Assembly (NCBI GenBank): GCA_029891345.1
Contig: CM056997.1
Coordinates: 213,567,212-213,631,211, forward strand
Reading direction: 5' to 3'
Length of the DNA: 64,000 bases
Origin: Dryococelus australis
Taxonomy: Eukaryota; Arthropoda; Insecta; Phasmatodea; Phasmatidae
This document shows, piece by piece, positions 33,865 to 46,985 of the stretch. How positions within the stretch are numbered: position 1 is the first letter of the stretch; the number at the start of each line of letters is the position of its first letter. The position numbers and the translations under genes are program-made. The notes below the pieces were generated by a model, which had not been told where the DNA came from, did no database searches, and was given only the letters and a program-made list of their open reading frames with translations.

Positions 33865-34980
33865 CAGGACCCAGTATGACTAGACGGCTTGCGCCGCTGC
33901 GGTTGGGGCAGATTAATCTACTGAGAGGTGCAGTTCCATCAATGCAACTGTTCAGAGTAGCTATGGCGCAACAACTGGATATGGTGCTGATGCAGGAACC
34001 CTACCTGCTCAGAGGGAAAATACAGAGTCTTCAAGGTCATTTCGCTCTCTTCTGAGAAAATCCAATGGCGGGAGTATGGGTATGCAATGCCGAGATAAAC
34101 TACGTTCCGATGGAGGCTCTGTCGACCACGCGCCATGCTTGTCAAGGTGGAAATGGGAGGAAGGAATGTGATGATTGTATTGTGATACTTCCAATACCAA
34201 GACCCACTGGAAATGCACTTGAATCAGTGGGAGATCATACTCAACAGAGCAAATGAGAGGAACATTTTTGGCACGGACGTCAATGCGAAATCGGAATTGT
34301 GGAATTCTCAGAGGACGGACGTCCAAGGGGAGGAGGTCTATCAGTATCTCATTGAGAGAAACCTGCGGGTTATGAACTTACCTGGACACATGGCCACCTA
34401 CGTGTCACCTGCCTACGATACAGTGTCGTATCTATATGTAACCGTAGCGATGGCGCAGGCTGCTGGTTGTGTCTGGGATTGGAGAGTGTCTGACGAGGTT
34501 GAAAGTGACCACAAAATGATCCTGTTCACCATCCAGATGGATGGAAGAGAAATTAATAGACCAGAGAAACCCCGATATGTGACAGCAAAGGCAAACTGGC
34601 CCCTCTTTGACAGGGTGCTGCTTCGCGGTCTCAAAAACTATGACAGAAAACAGCAAATGTCACTGGATGAGAGAGCTCAAAAGATGGGGGAAATACTGAT
34701 GACAGGTTGTGAAGCTGCAATCCCCAGGACACAGCGCAAGGTAGCTCATCATCTCTGGTGGGATGATGAGCTGGAAGAGCATAGATGGGAGGTAAAATAC
34801 CTCCATAAAGATTTCAAGCGAATTTATCATCCAGAGAACAGACTGAGAGCCATGGAGCGGTACAATGTCGCAAGAATAGAATATCAAAGACTGCTCAGTA
34901 AGAAAATACAAATTGCATGGAGAGAACTGGTATCGGATAGGGAAATGAAGACCCATGGGGACTGGTCTATCGGATGGTGA
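33861..34980 (+). pseudogene. R1-type LINE ORF2, endonuclease part
   Basis: Apurinic-type endonuclease motifs appear in order: LGQINLLRGAVPSMQLF (catalytic Asn), VLMQEPYLLRGK (catalytic Glu), a frame change near 34055-34215, NIFGTDVNAKSELWNS (catalytic Asp/Asn), and ESDHKMILF (the SDH box). The QINL start and downstream spacing resemble the R1 clade. The enzyme nicks target DNA to prime reverse transcription. The 34213-34980 part is open for 255 codons, the longest intact TE frame in the window. Confidence 0.85.
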
Positions 34981-36285
34981 CAGGAAAGGTGAAAGGCGCA
35001 AGGCAGCTTCCCGCACGTGAGGCCGATGGACTGTTATTGCAGTTATCTGAGATCATACGGCATATAATGGAGAGTCTATTGCCAGATGATACTCTAGTGG
35101 GGGAAACAAAGTATCATGAACAAATAAGGGCACAACAGCTAAGGCCTATTAATCCGAGGAAACTGCACCATTTTCCACCTGGGATCTGGATAATGTCGTC
35201 AGGAAAACCAAGCTCAGAAAAGCCCCATTATTGGATGGAATGACGGGGGAAATCCTCCTCCGATCATATCCGAGAATTGATGATGAACTTTTAGAACTGT
35301 TTCACGATTGTCTGAAAGAAGGTACCTTCCCTGTGATATGGAAGAGAGGCCTCCTTATAGTGATATATAAGGGGGGCCGAAGTAACCCGAGAAAAGCAAA
35401 ATCCTACAGTCCCATCACATTGCTTCCAGTAATGGGGAAGACGTTCAAACGTCTAATAAATAAAAGCCTAATGTGGTACTTGGACGTAGACCAAGGAATA
35501 TACCCGAAGCAATATGGGTTCATGAGAGGGGAAAGTACAGAAATGGCAGTCATGGACATGGTAGATCAGGTGAAAACCTATGATCAGACCTACATTCTAG
35601 CGATTTCTCGTGATATATTGGGGGCGTTTGACAATGCGTGTTGACCACAGATTCTGTGGCAGCTGCGCTTTTTGGAGTGTCCCAAGAATGTGTACAAAGT
35701 AATAAACAGAGCTTCCTGACTGACAGAATGTGCGTAATGGATATGGCGATGCACAGGCAGTAAAAGGTACTGACCAAGGGCTATCCGCAAGGATCGGTAC
35801 TTGGTCCCATATTATGGAATGTGATCTTTGAAGGACTGCTAAGGCTGGAACTCCCGCGTGACTGCGTTAGATATGGATATGCCGATGATGGTCTACTGGT
35901 ACCGGCCTGTTCATGGAGAGAATTGGAGGAAAAGACAGATATTGCCATGAAAATGATTGATGGATGGGCTGGGAAGTTCAAGTTGGACTTCTCAGTTGAG
36001 AAAATGAACGGTATCATGCTCAAAGGGACACTACAGAGATCTCCAGTGATCAGGTTTAGGGGCAGAGTGGTTAAAATGGTTAAGGAAATGAAGTATCTAG
36101 GGGTGATCCTAGAGACATTGCTGGCGTTCCATGCTCACGTATGTCACACTGTGAATAAGGCAGGGGGAGGCTGCAGCTGGAGAAGGGGCTCAAAGTAGGC
36201 CATTATTTGGCGCAGTTCCTCGCAGGACATAGAAGCATTAAGGTGAAGCTGACCTCAATGGGCCTGGTGGACAAATCCTATTGTG
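34981..36285 (+). pseudogene. R1-type LINE ORF2, reverse transcriptase, 3' truncated
   Basis: RT blocks include GTFPVIWKRGLLIVIYKGG, SYSPITLLPVMGKTFKRLI, YGFMRGESTEMAV, ISRDILGAFDNA (first Asp), GYPQGSVLGPILWN and YGYADDGLLVPA (intact catalytic Y-A-D-D, near 35875-35910). A thumb segment KYLGVILE follows at about 36090-36115. Stops at about 35641, 35718 and 35761 and frame changes break it. The reading ends near 36250 and joins a PHG-10 LTR, so the C-terminal zinc region, 3' UTR and tail are missing. Confidence 0.85.
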
Positions 36286-36797
36286 TGGTGTGTTTCATTA
36301 CTAAATTAATAAAACATATGAATCTTATCTATTCTGTGTGCTGAATTTCTTTGTGTAAAACATCATAGTTTTCCTACGTAGTTCACACCTCTAAAGTGAA
36401 GTCGACAACATTACCAGGCAACAACATCCATTATGTGTCCACCCGAGATCTGCTGCCCGGTATTTTTTGGTAGACCCTATATTACTAGGAATTCCTCTTG
36501 TCGGGCAAATTAGTGACTCAGGTTATCCCATACATTACCACTACTTTTTATGGGGCTGGAAATGGGCTGGAATTAATTCTGACCATCTGACCACCTGCCG
36601 ATACCACACCTGGGTATTACTGTCAGGAAGCAACTTGAGCAAATTCATCTTCTGTCCACAGCTCTTCATAGGGCTGGGCGAAAGGAGCGCCAGGTGCCAC
36701 TCTTGTTGCAAGACTGGGATTACTCAGAAGTACACGATGGGGAACTGCAAGCACCGGCTCTACTTTCATTGGTCTCAGTTGTACCCTTAATTTCCCA
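36286..36797 (+). repeat. PHG-10: LTR end and leader (5' truncated)
   Basis: From 'gtgtttcattactaaattaataaaac' the sequence runs parallel to PHG-12 at 43950-44372 with modest divergence, then (from 36716) to 53753 onward. The LTR upstream of this point is gone, cut at the LINE. It includes the leader up to the ORF1 ATG at 36798. Confidence 0.8.
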
Positions 36798-37333
36798 ATG
36801 CCTTACACTTGGAATGGAAGTAAGGTTAAGATGGGCAACTGCTGCCCCTGAAACTAGATTGCCAAGTCAGTAGTTGCACTTTGCACTTCCACCCAGCAGT
36901 TCACACTGCCCGCTCTACAAGGTGGCCTCACCCTTTATTACTGCCAGCACCTTTGTTTCCCTCCTTAATTAAACTTGGAAGGCCCTCATCATCCAATATT
37001 GGAAGCCTTCTCAAAGGACAAAGAACCTCCACTCTGCCTCACTAACCCCTGGTAGTGGGGCCCCAATCAACCACTTACAGCTGTCAGCAGTTCGCCATGT
37101 ATCCAGAGTGCTTCACTGCCCACGAGTCACCAATGCGACCCCCAGAGCCCTCGCCATGACGGTGTTTCCAGCCGGCAGCACCACTATCTCAGTACAGCAA
37201 CAAGCCTCAAGGTAATTGTGTTAACAAGGGTCAGCTGACACGTGAGGCCGTGACAGTGGTTTTGTATTTTGTACCTCTTTGACAGGCCACCAGACCTGTC
37301 CGTTACACTGTTCATGCGCCAGTCAAACATTAA
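36798..37333 (+). pseudogene. PHG-10 ORF1, degraded
   Basis: It begins with MPYTWNGSKVK-like codons. The C-terminal box reads VTVVLYFVPL, a stop, then QATRPVRYTVHAPVKH before the terminator, parallel to PHG-12 (VTVVLDLMPLRYATRPVLYT). It aligns base by base with PHG-12 53834-54390. Confidence 0.6.
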
Positions 37334-37373
37334 GGTGCTCGAACTAAAGATTCTGGCATTACATAATAAAACT

Positions 37374-39302
37374 TTACGTGTGATGTAGTTTGATTACTGG
37401 TGGATCGTCAGGGTCGGGCTGGTTTTATGTGGTGTGAGGCCATACACACCGGATTGCTTTGACGTGGCCTTAGTTACATACCAGTGCCTTGCTGGTATAA
37501 AGAACTGGCCTAGTTGTTATCAGACTATGATTCGAAAGCGTTGACGGCGAGTATGACATTTTGTCTGATTGGCTTTGGCTTTACTTGTGTACCTGGGTGA
37601 TGGATAGCCTGTGGAGGCTGCTGACCCTGTGTTTGCAATGGTAGGGGCTGGTTGGTGCTGGTGCACTGACTGGTAGGCTGCGGCTGTCACTCCTGGTAAC
37701 CCCAGGTGTGTTAGGCTGGTTGCTCCTGATCAGGTGTTTGTTATAACAAATGGGACTTTTTGCCTTTTTATCCCTCCTTTGAATGCCACCCCGATGGGAG
37801 TAGGGTGTGAGAAAGACTACTACCAGCCCCAAAAAGAGCAAGCGACGTTCATCCCTAGCTAGATGTGCATCTTCAAACTGAGGTTGACAGACCAAGGTTG
37901 TACCCAATGCTCCCTATGTATCTGGCACCAGGAGTGTGGTGGACACAGAGTAGGGTTTAAGTATTGCTGACAACTACAACCCTCGGGTGTGGGTTGGGTC
38001 CACAAGGGGTTAGACCCCCAGAACTAAGTTAATACTCCCTCCGGCACCAGTAGCGCAGTGGACAATTTATAACTGAGGCTGGTTGACTAACTGCCTTGGG
38101 GCTTGAATTCCTAATGGTTGTGGCTCTACCGTTCTAATACACAGAGGTGTACAGAATGGGTGGCTGTCTAATGGGTATGTCTTTGACATATGGGCATCCA
38201 TGAAAGGGAGTTCACAGTCCTGCACTAAGGTTTGGAAAAAGTGAGGTTAAGTAAGCATTTTGCTGTTTACTGCTTTATTCTTAATGGAACCTATGTCTAG
38301 TGAGGAAACAGAACAACACACTTGAAATAATATTCAGCAGTTGATAAAAACGTGTTTATTCCTGAGAGGAATAAACCCGGTGGTACGTACTATCTCCTAT
38401 CAAACAGGAGTTGAACTGAAGTTTAACTGCAGTTTGCAGGTGAAGGTGTCCTGTTCGTGATCTACGCAAGGTAGAAAGATTAATTGGCTATGAAAACAGC
38501 TCTACTTAACTACCTAGTCTTGGTGTCCAGAAGGGACTTGATTTTACCATTAACCAGAAAGGCAGTGGTAAGCGTTGGCATTCCTGAAGGGACATTGGTA
38601 TTTATGTGTGTTCAACAACTTCTTCGGGGGTTGGCTCCGGAGGATCTCTGGAGGGTGTTGAAGATTTCGGCAAAGGCATTATTGAGCATCTGGTAGATCT
38701 AGAAGACCTGGTTGGCAGTAGAGGGCCCTAGCATACGAGGTGGTGGAGCGAGCTGCTGCTGATGGTTTCTTTGGCACCAGGAGTGCATTAAAGGGACAGA
38801 ATAGACACTCATGAGGACCTGATGGCTTCCAGGGCACCTTGCAGTGAGGTGGTGGAGCGTGAATTGGCAAATAAGGGTCATGTACTGGTATTTATACTGG
38901 TCGGCTTGCCCTTGGTTTGGTGGTGAGCAAGAGTGGCATGACGCTCTCAGGGTGTGTGACGTTATCGACCAGCTGCAAATTTCAGCTGAGGCGACACGAG
39001 TCAGTGCTTCTCTTGGTGTTACAATCATGGTGCAGTCCCTTGGCGCACTATGGTATTGTGTATCGTTGTCACGACGACTTAGTGGTCAGTTCATTTCCGC
39101 TTGTAGAATTGGATGTATTATTTTACCGTATGGTGAACAGTACAATTTATCAGCATCTGTAATAGCTCTCGTACAAGGGGTGTATCGTGTAGGCACTTCT
39201 GGAAGACTTACACTATTTATAGGATCCCATTGGTAGCGATATTTAGGTTCTGACTGATGAGGTGAAATTGTATTATTAGTTGGAAAAAGATGTCAGGTGT
39301 CA
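37374..39302 (-). mobile_element. PHG-11: inverted LTR plus ORF1 copy inserted in PHG-10
   Basis: On the minus strand this begins TGACACCTGACA at 39302, the same start as the PHG-3 LTR. It has TATA-like sequences at 38890-38896 and near 39210-39216. It leads to an ORF1 reading TPYSHRGGIQRRDKKAKSPI at about 37808 downward, with the start Met replaced by Thr. The flanks carry AACT at 37370-37373 and 39303-39306, and PHG-12 shows PHG-10's uninterrupted sequence across this point. The left end lacks the expected LTR terminus, so the copy is truncated or non-autonomous and the AACT duplication may be fortuitous. Confidence 0.65.
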
Positions 39303-39716
39303 AACTGTTAAGTTGACTAAGACCTCTTTCTCATTTAAACGTTGTGTGACGAAGGTCACTATAACTTTTAACTCCAAAGATCTTAGATCATAATTTGAAG
39401 TGTCTAACCCCTCTAAGTAATTGTTGTTTCAACAGTTTTAGGGCCTCTAACTTTTATAGTTCAGAACTAAGCAGTTAGACTAAGCCAGTCACGTCTTCAT
39501 GTAGTGACTCAGTCGGATGGCTAAACCTCACACACTTCCATATTATGCCTCGCACGTGATATTTCAAGTTATTCTAGAGCTCAAAGTGGTCTAAATAACT
39601 TCTTAACCTAGTAGATCCCACCGTCTAGTGCAGCACTAGCCAGGAGTCAAACTCCTCCAAGGACTTCAGAGAGTCCGAACCTAAACACTCTTTGGCGCTC
39701 AACACGTCATTCCGAC
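39303..39716 (+). other. PHG-10 spacer resumes after PHG-11
   Basis: Sequence from 39306 ('gttaagttgactaagacctctttctcatttaa') matches PHG-12 from about 54432 onward through 'ctctaagtaattgttgtttcaa'. It then continues past the point where PHG-12 ends, as the spacer before gag. Confidence 0.75.
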
Positions 39717-41049
39717 ATGTCTCACTCTGGAAAGAGTCTACGTTGTGCTCCCAAAACCGCAATGGTCAATAACCAACCTCTCAACACGATCAAGATATGT
39801 TCAATGGACACATGCCCTGGCATGGGGGTCCATGTGATCCATTGCACACATTCCTCCCGATGTTACCACTACCAATGTTTAGGGTGAGTAGACAAACCCA
39901 GGTACACAGACGGCTTGGAGTACCGCTGTGTAACCTGCTGCCAACGCCAGGTAGCTCACTGCAATTGGCTCGAGTGCACCGGACACAGTTCACTCATATG
40001 GTGTGATGCATACTTTGTGCCTAGGAGTTTCACCACTTGTGCATCAAATGCCCTGACGAGTGAGTCACGCATCCTGGAATGGTGTATCAGTATGAAGTCT
40101 ATCAGTGTGCACAAGACTACCAACCATTTCAAACCTGGACAACCCCAGAACCCTGGAATGGCTGCCTTGGTCACGTCTGAATTTCAATTACCTGAATTCA
40201 GAGGTCAACCACAGGAGGACCCAATTTCCTTCACAACAGAGTGTGAAAGGGTATTTAAAGACCATTGAATCCATCCAAAACAATGTATTGCAAGAACCCA
40301 GAAACAACTTTGTGGGAGAGCCCTTGAGTAGTGGGGGAAGTATGGAGAGTTTGTGACAGACTGAGGACAACTTTGCTCCACGCTTGCCTCCTGATTCACT
40401 AGAGAAGAAGTGCTGGCTGAGAAGAAGTGCTGGCTGAGAAGAAGTGCTGGCTGCCCTCACCTCCGAATTCCACATACAAACCCTGGCTCGAGAGGAAGAA
40501 CCGGAGTTATTCATATGCAAGAAGGTACATATGTAATGGCGTATCTACTCGAAAGAGACAGAAGAAAGCTGCATACAAAACATTACGCGTATGCTACTTC
40601 CCACTTGAGAAATCTACTTCTGATTCCGAAACCTACCACTGTGGATGAGCTCGTGGAGAGAGCAAAGGAGGTAAAGAAAAATAACAGGGCTCAAGCCTTG
40701 TTAGACAAGCTATGCGCCGCCAAGGTCGCTGACCCAACCCCTCCTCCTCTCGAGCAGAAGGTTGTTCACAGCCCACCCTCTCCCCTTGTCACCCTCCATC
40801 CGAGGTGTTGGTTCTTCCCAGGGAGGCCTCTCAACAGAGATTGCCCCACCTATGCAAGGGTGAAAATGGGAAGGGAAAAGAAACAACAACACTTGAGCGC
40901 CAGACACATCATTTGCAGACTAAGGGACCTTCTCAGGCGGAAACACGCAGGACAGTCATCACTGGCAAAGAAGGCCCCCTCAACATCCCAAAACCTTACC
41001 ATTCCTGCGAGGAAGACTTTCCACCTGAAGTTCCAGACATCCAAGTGAA
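39717..41049 (+). pseudogene. PHG-10 gag with two zinc modules and knuckle
   Basis: It starts MSHSGKSLRCAPKTAMVNNQ. Module 1 reads CSMDTCPGMG, then HCTHSSRCYHYQC and LEYRCVTC (PHD-like). Module 2 starts directly after with CNWLECTG, IWCD and FTTC. The Gag core contains FRGQPQEDPISFTTECERVF. After a disordered stretch with a triplicated 17-base unit (about 40404-40453), an assembly-like segment LRNLLLIPKPTTVDELVERA leads to the knuckle CWFFPGRPLNRDC (second Cys changed to Phe). The module order agrees with PHG-7. Stops and frame changes are present. Confidence 0.75.
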
Positions 41050-41403
41050 AATAAATGGTAACCCGTATTTAGCTTTACTTGACTCCGCTGCCACGGGAAC
41101 TTCATACGAAATGACCTCCTAACAGAGGAGCAGAAAGCTAATTTACTCCTGCGACTTCATCTTGTTAGGATGGCTCAACCCAGTCAGACCCTAAAGGTTG
41201 ATGGGAAAACCACCCTTACCATAAATATCTATCACCTCACCCAATTAGACGAATTCACAGTATCACCTGATATTGCAGACGAAGTCATGGGCCAGCCCTG
41301 GCTCAACTCCCAACAGTGTGTGATGGACCATGGTAGGAAATGTGTGTATCTCGGGAAAATAACCGCATTACAATCCACTGTGAACTCAGTCCAAAGGCTA
41401 TTG
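41050..41403 (+). pseudogene. PHG-10 retropepsin-like protease
   Basis: The active site is LALLDSAATGTSYEM (about 41068-41110), with a frameshift just after it (NFIRNDLLTEEQKAN in the alternate frame). It continues with TLKVDGKTTLTINIYHLTQL, VSPDIADEVMGQPWLNSQQ and VMDHGRKCVYLG. A D-S-A triad replaces the usual D-T/S-G, and the same motif occurs in PHG-3 and PHG-8. It would cut Gag-Pol. Confidence 0.75.
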
Positions 41404-42140
41404 TAGCGCTTTCTATTGACCCTCCAGATATAAAACACTAATTTGACCCCAGAAAATTTTTAACGAATGTGCACTAAAGCACTAAAGCATTGGTTAGGTT
41501 GGTGCTCCCCCGACGAGGACTCTGACTCTAAGGAAACCCCTACCAATCCTATATCTACATCTGTTGCAAGCTCTAGTGCTGAGAGTCAGAATTAGCCCTT
41601 ACACAAGACCCCCCAAACGTGCTAGTATTGTCAAATTAAAGTCTAGCAAGGTGAATCGGGTTCTACACCCGACGACAGAAGCACTCCCTGGCTTCTGTTT
41701 GGTGAATTTTGACATCCAGGAGAACAATAAGGGTTTGAATCCCTACTAAATCAATTCCCATGATGACTGGAGAAAGATCCCCGGTCAACTTTGTCCCCAC
41801 TCGACAGCCAACGAGGTCACGGTGGATCAACCATGTAAGTCGTTGCCAGATCACCCACCACCACACTCAAATCATAATTTGTGAATCCAACTGAGCATTT
41901 CATTCCCTCGGGACAGCTGGCGTCCCGACTAGTGACGTCCCTAGTGGTAAGGAGAACAAGACTGCCTGGAAGGGATAGTCTTGATGCTCCAAATCACCCT
42001 GGGGTTTGACTCCCCTCCACCTCATCAGGTCCAAGAAGACAGTCCGCACTAACCGCTTGCCCATCAGACAGCAGCGGCGAAGCAGCACACGCATCAACAC
42101 GTATAGTTGAAAGATGAAAAAGACAATCGTAAATCTTACC
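41404..42140 (+). other. PHG-10 remnant after protease
   Basis: A low-coding linker has a duplicated 'gcactaaa' and no recognisable RT. The element fades here. Minus-strand frames at 41900-42142 have no motif. Confidence 0.4.
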
Positions 42141-43054
42141 ATGTGTTGCCAGTAACTGCAGTTATTCTAATGTTGTTGTTATTAGTCAGAGTTCTTGTTC
42201 TTGTACTGGTTTTAAGCATTGAAGTGTCTTTCTTGTGTTTCTTTTTTAAAGTGTTGGTGGCATTTGTACATCTTTATTAATTATATAATACTCTAATAGT
42301 GTAGCTGATAAGAACTATAGTTAGAGCCACCATGAGTTCACGGAAGGCTAATGGTTGGCCATTATCCCCATAATAACTTGTCACACACAAAATGATTTGC
42401 TGTGTGACACCTAACAGCTACAAAACAAAATCAAATTGTACTATTGTCCCTCAGAGCCACTGCAAATAAACTTCAGGTAGTTCTTCCCAAAGTCCTTTAT
42501 GAGTGGGATATTTATATACACGTGTAGAAACTTTTAGTGCCTGCCTGCATTTGCAATTTTACAGGAAAATTAACTGTTAAATTCATTGTATTTAACTAAC
42601 CAAGCCATTAGCTATGTTTTGTGAGCTGGCACAGTAATTTGAAGGCTCTGCAACATTCTCAACAGCGGTCAGAGCACAGATTAGTTTCACGCTCGTGAGT
42701 AATTCCCCTGCCTTGCCTTTCTATCCTTCCAAGGGAGCAAGGAAACCTGCCAAGATAGCTGTTCGACGCCACCACCTGCCACTCCAAGATAACAGAGATA
42801 GGGAGACAAGTGTGCACAATTAAAGAAGAGAGAGACAAAGAAACCCCACACTTGCCAACTACTACCAGATATCGCTGCCTGGCCGACACTGACAAGAGAG
42901 GCGTACATACCTCCAGAGACCATAGCAGTGCACAGAGAAAGCAATGAGCTAGATGCAAAATGACTTACGTCGTAGGTAGCTTGTCCCAGACTGGACGAAT
43001 GGAAATTTTTTTTTTATTACTCCAAGATTGTTCTACGTAGAAACAGAGAGGGAG
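42141..43054. other. Intronic sequence, no gene recognised
   Basis: AT-rich to 42660, then GC-richer with purine-rich stretches. Minus-strand frames at 42659-42958 overlap one another and show no family motif. Confidence 0.5.
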
Positions 43055-44374
43055 GTTTATTGACGCGCGACTCATTTCTGCATCTTTGATGTGCACTCCA
43101 CAAAACGACTTTGCCCCATCATGAGTGCAATGCTCAACCCTTTTGGCAAGTCACTAACCCATTCAGTACTGAAGAGGCAGGACACGTGCCTACAAGGTAC
43201 AATATCAGAAGTGACTACAGACATGTGATCCTAGCTTGTACTGTTCACCCAGAATCGCCAAGAAGCCGAGCCGTCACGTCAACACCCCCTCCCCCCCTGA
43301 ACAAATATTGCACTGTCTGCTTAGCCACCACTCCCTCCAGCGAAGGTCATGCTAATTCAAGCACGTCACTGGCACCCATTCTACCAGTACCCCTGCAGCC
43401 GAGGCTATCACCCAATTCACCCCTCCCCTATGGGCGCCTCTGCAAATTAAGTATAAAAGGTCTGGCATGACCATAAATCTTCAGTCTCTGCGTTCTTCCA
43501 CTGCTCTCGTATAGGGCCGGAGGCAGCCTTCAGGGTGTGCAGCTGCTGGTACATCTGCAGATTCCACCCCTCTCTTGGGCTGGAATCTCTACCAGCTGAA
43601 GACATCACCAACCAGAAGCCGCCATTGCTGTAGCCAACACAGATCCCCTGCTTCTGAGAGACTGGACCCACCAGAGGCTCCTGAAGATGTCGCTCCATCC
43701 TTATCACCCCCTGGTGTCCGGTCCAGAACCCGGTAACAGATCACGAAGATGACGTCCCTTCAGGACCTCCCTCTTGTTCCTTCAGAACAAACCTCCAGTT
43801 AGAAGAGATTTGTTAAATAGCACTTAATTTTTCTAACACTAATTATTGCCTATCTCAAATTAGATTAATTACCAGGTCGCCGTCATCTGGATTGCCAAGT
43901 TTTACTTCCGTGTCAAAGTAATAGAGTGTAGGAGATAGTACAGTGCCACCGTGTTTAATTACTACATTAATAAAACATGTGAATCTTATCTATTCTGTGT
44001 GCTGAATTTCTTTCTGTAAAACGATATAGTTTTCTTATGTAGTTCAGACCTATAAAGTGAAGCCGGTGAAATTATCAGGTAACAAGCCAAATACATACCC
44101 ATTAATGTCTGCTGCCTGGTAGTTTTCGGTAGAGCCTATACCACTAGAAATTCTTCTTGTCAGGCGAATCACTGTCTGATTATTCCGTACTTCACCACTG
44201 CTCATTATGGGGCCGGAAAGGGGCTGGAATTATCCCAGACCATCTGACCACCTGCGGATACCACACCTGGGTATTCCTGTCAGGAAGTAACTTGAGCAAA
44301 TTCACTTTTTGTCCACCAATCTTCATAGGGCCGGGCGAAAGGAGCACCGGGTGCCGCTGTCATTGCAAGACTAA
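43055..44374 (+). repeat. PHG-12: LTR and leader, left part
   Basis: TATA box (tataaaag) at 43452-43459, a CCACC/CCAGC-rich transcribed leader, and an AATAAA at about 43972. From 43950 it parallels PHG-10 (36286 on). The match stops at 44372 and resumes at 53752, showing that a large insertion split this copy. Confidence 0.75.
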
Positions 44375-45488
44375 GGGCCAGTTTCACCATCACATCTTAA
44401 AATTTAAGTACCACTTAAACACTGGATAAGCTGTTCCTATTGCCTTGTACCATTTCACTAACGTTAAGCTCTTCTTAAAATGTTTTAAGCAGCTCTTAGT
44501 TTAGGCAGCCAAAATCAGATGTCTAACTAATAAGCTCTGCTTAAATCGTTATAAACAAATTATAAGGAAATGGCTGCTACTGAAAAATTTATGAGTAGAT
44601 AACCCTAAATGTGATATAAAGTTTTTAGTTTTATAAATTACATTTTTTTATAAATAAAAATAAGAAATTAATAGGTATTAAAGCTATTGGGTCTGGGTGC
44701 AAGTCCTTATTTGCTGAAATAACCTATGACGATGGTCGAAAACAAAACTCGTGGAAGGCACATATTTGTTGGTGCTTTTTCACATTTTTAACACTCAAAA
44801 CCGAAATATACATAGAAAATGGAGTGTAAAGGCAGGTAGCTGATTGATCAAATATGATTTTATTGAGTACGCACAAGCTACGGAAGTATTTGAAATAAAT
44901 GGAAAATATGTTTGCCTTCATTACACTGTATAATTTTACAGCGAAAATGTACCTACATTATACCTGTATGTATAATATGTAAAAATATATGATTACTTTG
45001 ATTGAATTTGTGACTGGACATATTATAATGCATTGTTTTACTACACATGACAAATTTACAGTACAAGTTTTGCACACATTCAAATTTGTTTTGAATTAGA
45101 AAAGCTAACGAGAGCCGAATTAAACATGTACAGGTGTGACTGACGATAATCATATTTATTTAAATTCTGGCACTGGCCGTTTAATTGTACATGAATATAT
45201 TCAATGTTATTATCAACAAACTATCACAATTCCAGAAAGTTCCATTCTGGTTAGTGATGAAAGCCAACATTTAACCATCCTATCCTCAATGGGGAAATGT
45301 ATTTTCTTCGCATTGTAATTGCTTATAATATTATTGGCAAGACATTTCATTGTGTATCTTTAAAACAACACAGTAACGTACGTAAAACATAAAACAGTTC
45401 TATTAAGGAGAAAAATTTTGGATGGTTTTGTAGTGAATGCAGGCCCAGTGTTGTTTTTTAGGGCAATATGATTTTTGTACGGAATTAC

Positions 45489-46985
45489 TGACGTGGCTTC
45501 GGGCTTGCGAGAGGCGTACAATGCCATATTACCTTAATGATTCTCCAGATTGCCAATGTAGGTGGATTCAGATTGTAGTTTCCCAGGGCACCAGCTTTTC
45601 AATTATTCTGAAAAGCATGAGGATCTCCTTCTCTCAGGGTCGTTGAAGGTCGACAGCCTGTGGCGGCATCTCTCGCAGCATACGTCTTACAATATATTTA
45701 AGAAAGTCACTGCAATAATTTACACACACTGAGCATGTGGTTGTACTTCCTGGTTAGGGTCATTTCCCGAGGTAAAAATTCTTTACGTTAAAATAACACG
45801 TGCTTTGCAACAAAGAAATATATTACCAGAAAGATTACACGTGGTAACATACGATCTCGCCGTATCTGAAGTGGGCCTGGCACACGAGTCCTGCCAGGGG
45901 CCTATGTGGCGAAAATGGCTTAGCTAGCCAGTGAAAATTAACGTGGTGAAACTTTCTGGTGTCACAAGTCGGCGGAGAGGAGGGTCTGCACACGGGAGAG
46001 CAAAAGCTAATAAAAGGTTCTGGTAAATTTACATATTTAAACTATTGGCACCCTAAATTATTAACACAAATTGATGATTCTCCCGTGGCACACGGCACAG
46101 AGAGGTGCATGTCTGCCCTCGAAGACCCATTAGACCAGACTAAAGATGGTGGAATTTAGGTACCATTAGCAACGGACACCTTCCCGCCAGCATCTCGAGG
46201 GAAATGTTTACACAAGACCAAATGCAAAACACTTCACTTAAAAACACACCAAGTACAGGAAAATAATCAGTAGATTATTTTACGTGGATTCATTTGTTCA
46301 GAGTTCTTTTGAACAGTCTCTCGTTGTTACTAAGTGTCTCTTAAGTATGCATAATACTTAACACTGCCAGAACAGGCGAGCAGACGACATAAAACACTAT
46401 AATAAAATATAACAACAAATTAAACATACATTTAAACCCTTCTCAAACAGCGAAATTAACTAAAGTGAAAATTAATATATGAGCCATTGGAAATTTGTTC
46501 CATGAACTTGGCAATATGGCTGCCGGAATGGCAAGTGTCTTTGAATATATATTTTCCTTAAAATGTGAAAGTATTTACCATCATCTCAAAACGAAATAAC
46601 ATACAACGTAGCACTTGGAAAAATAGCAGAATATTTAGGAGTGTGTCAGTTTGTGTCAGTGTGAACACACGCTCACCACGCGGGTGAGCACTCACCATTA
46701 AAATATAAATTAAGGCAGGGACGCAAGGTTGAGGTAACACTTTCTCAGCCATGCATTAGGCTCTGCTTTAAGGGGGTCACACCTTCACACAGAAATACAC
46801 AGGCTATGCACCGGTTACTCTTGTCAAGTGGGTCTTTAAATGCAGTGAAGGGATCCCTAGTTTGTTCACGTACGAACGACATACCACACTACACACTCTG
46901 ATGCGCAACATGCGGTTAATGCAGCAGTTAGCGCTATTGGGCTTCCCCCCCGAGTGGTGCACTGAGCGAGGACAGCATCAAATGC
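45489..46985 (-). repeat. Gypsy-2 LTR, left copy (3' LTR of the minus-strand element)
   Basis: About 1.5 kb closely matching 51475-52963, for example through 'gtagtttcccagggc', 'tatctgaagtgggcctggcaca', 'cattagaccagactaaagatggtggaat' and 'gatccctagtt'. The outer flank ends TTAC (45485-45488) and the right LTR is followed by TTAC (52964-52967), a 4-bp target duplication. The two LTRs have visibly diverged by point changes and small indels, so the insertion is not recent. Confidence 0.9.

Noticed and set aside
34213..34980. An intact host gene of 255 codons
   Set aside because: The motifs (GTDVNAKS, ESDHKM) are those of a LINE endonuclease, and the frame is continuous with RT remnants downstream.
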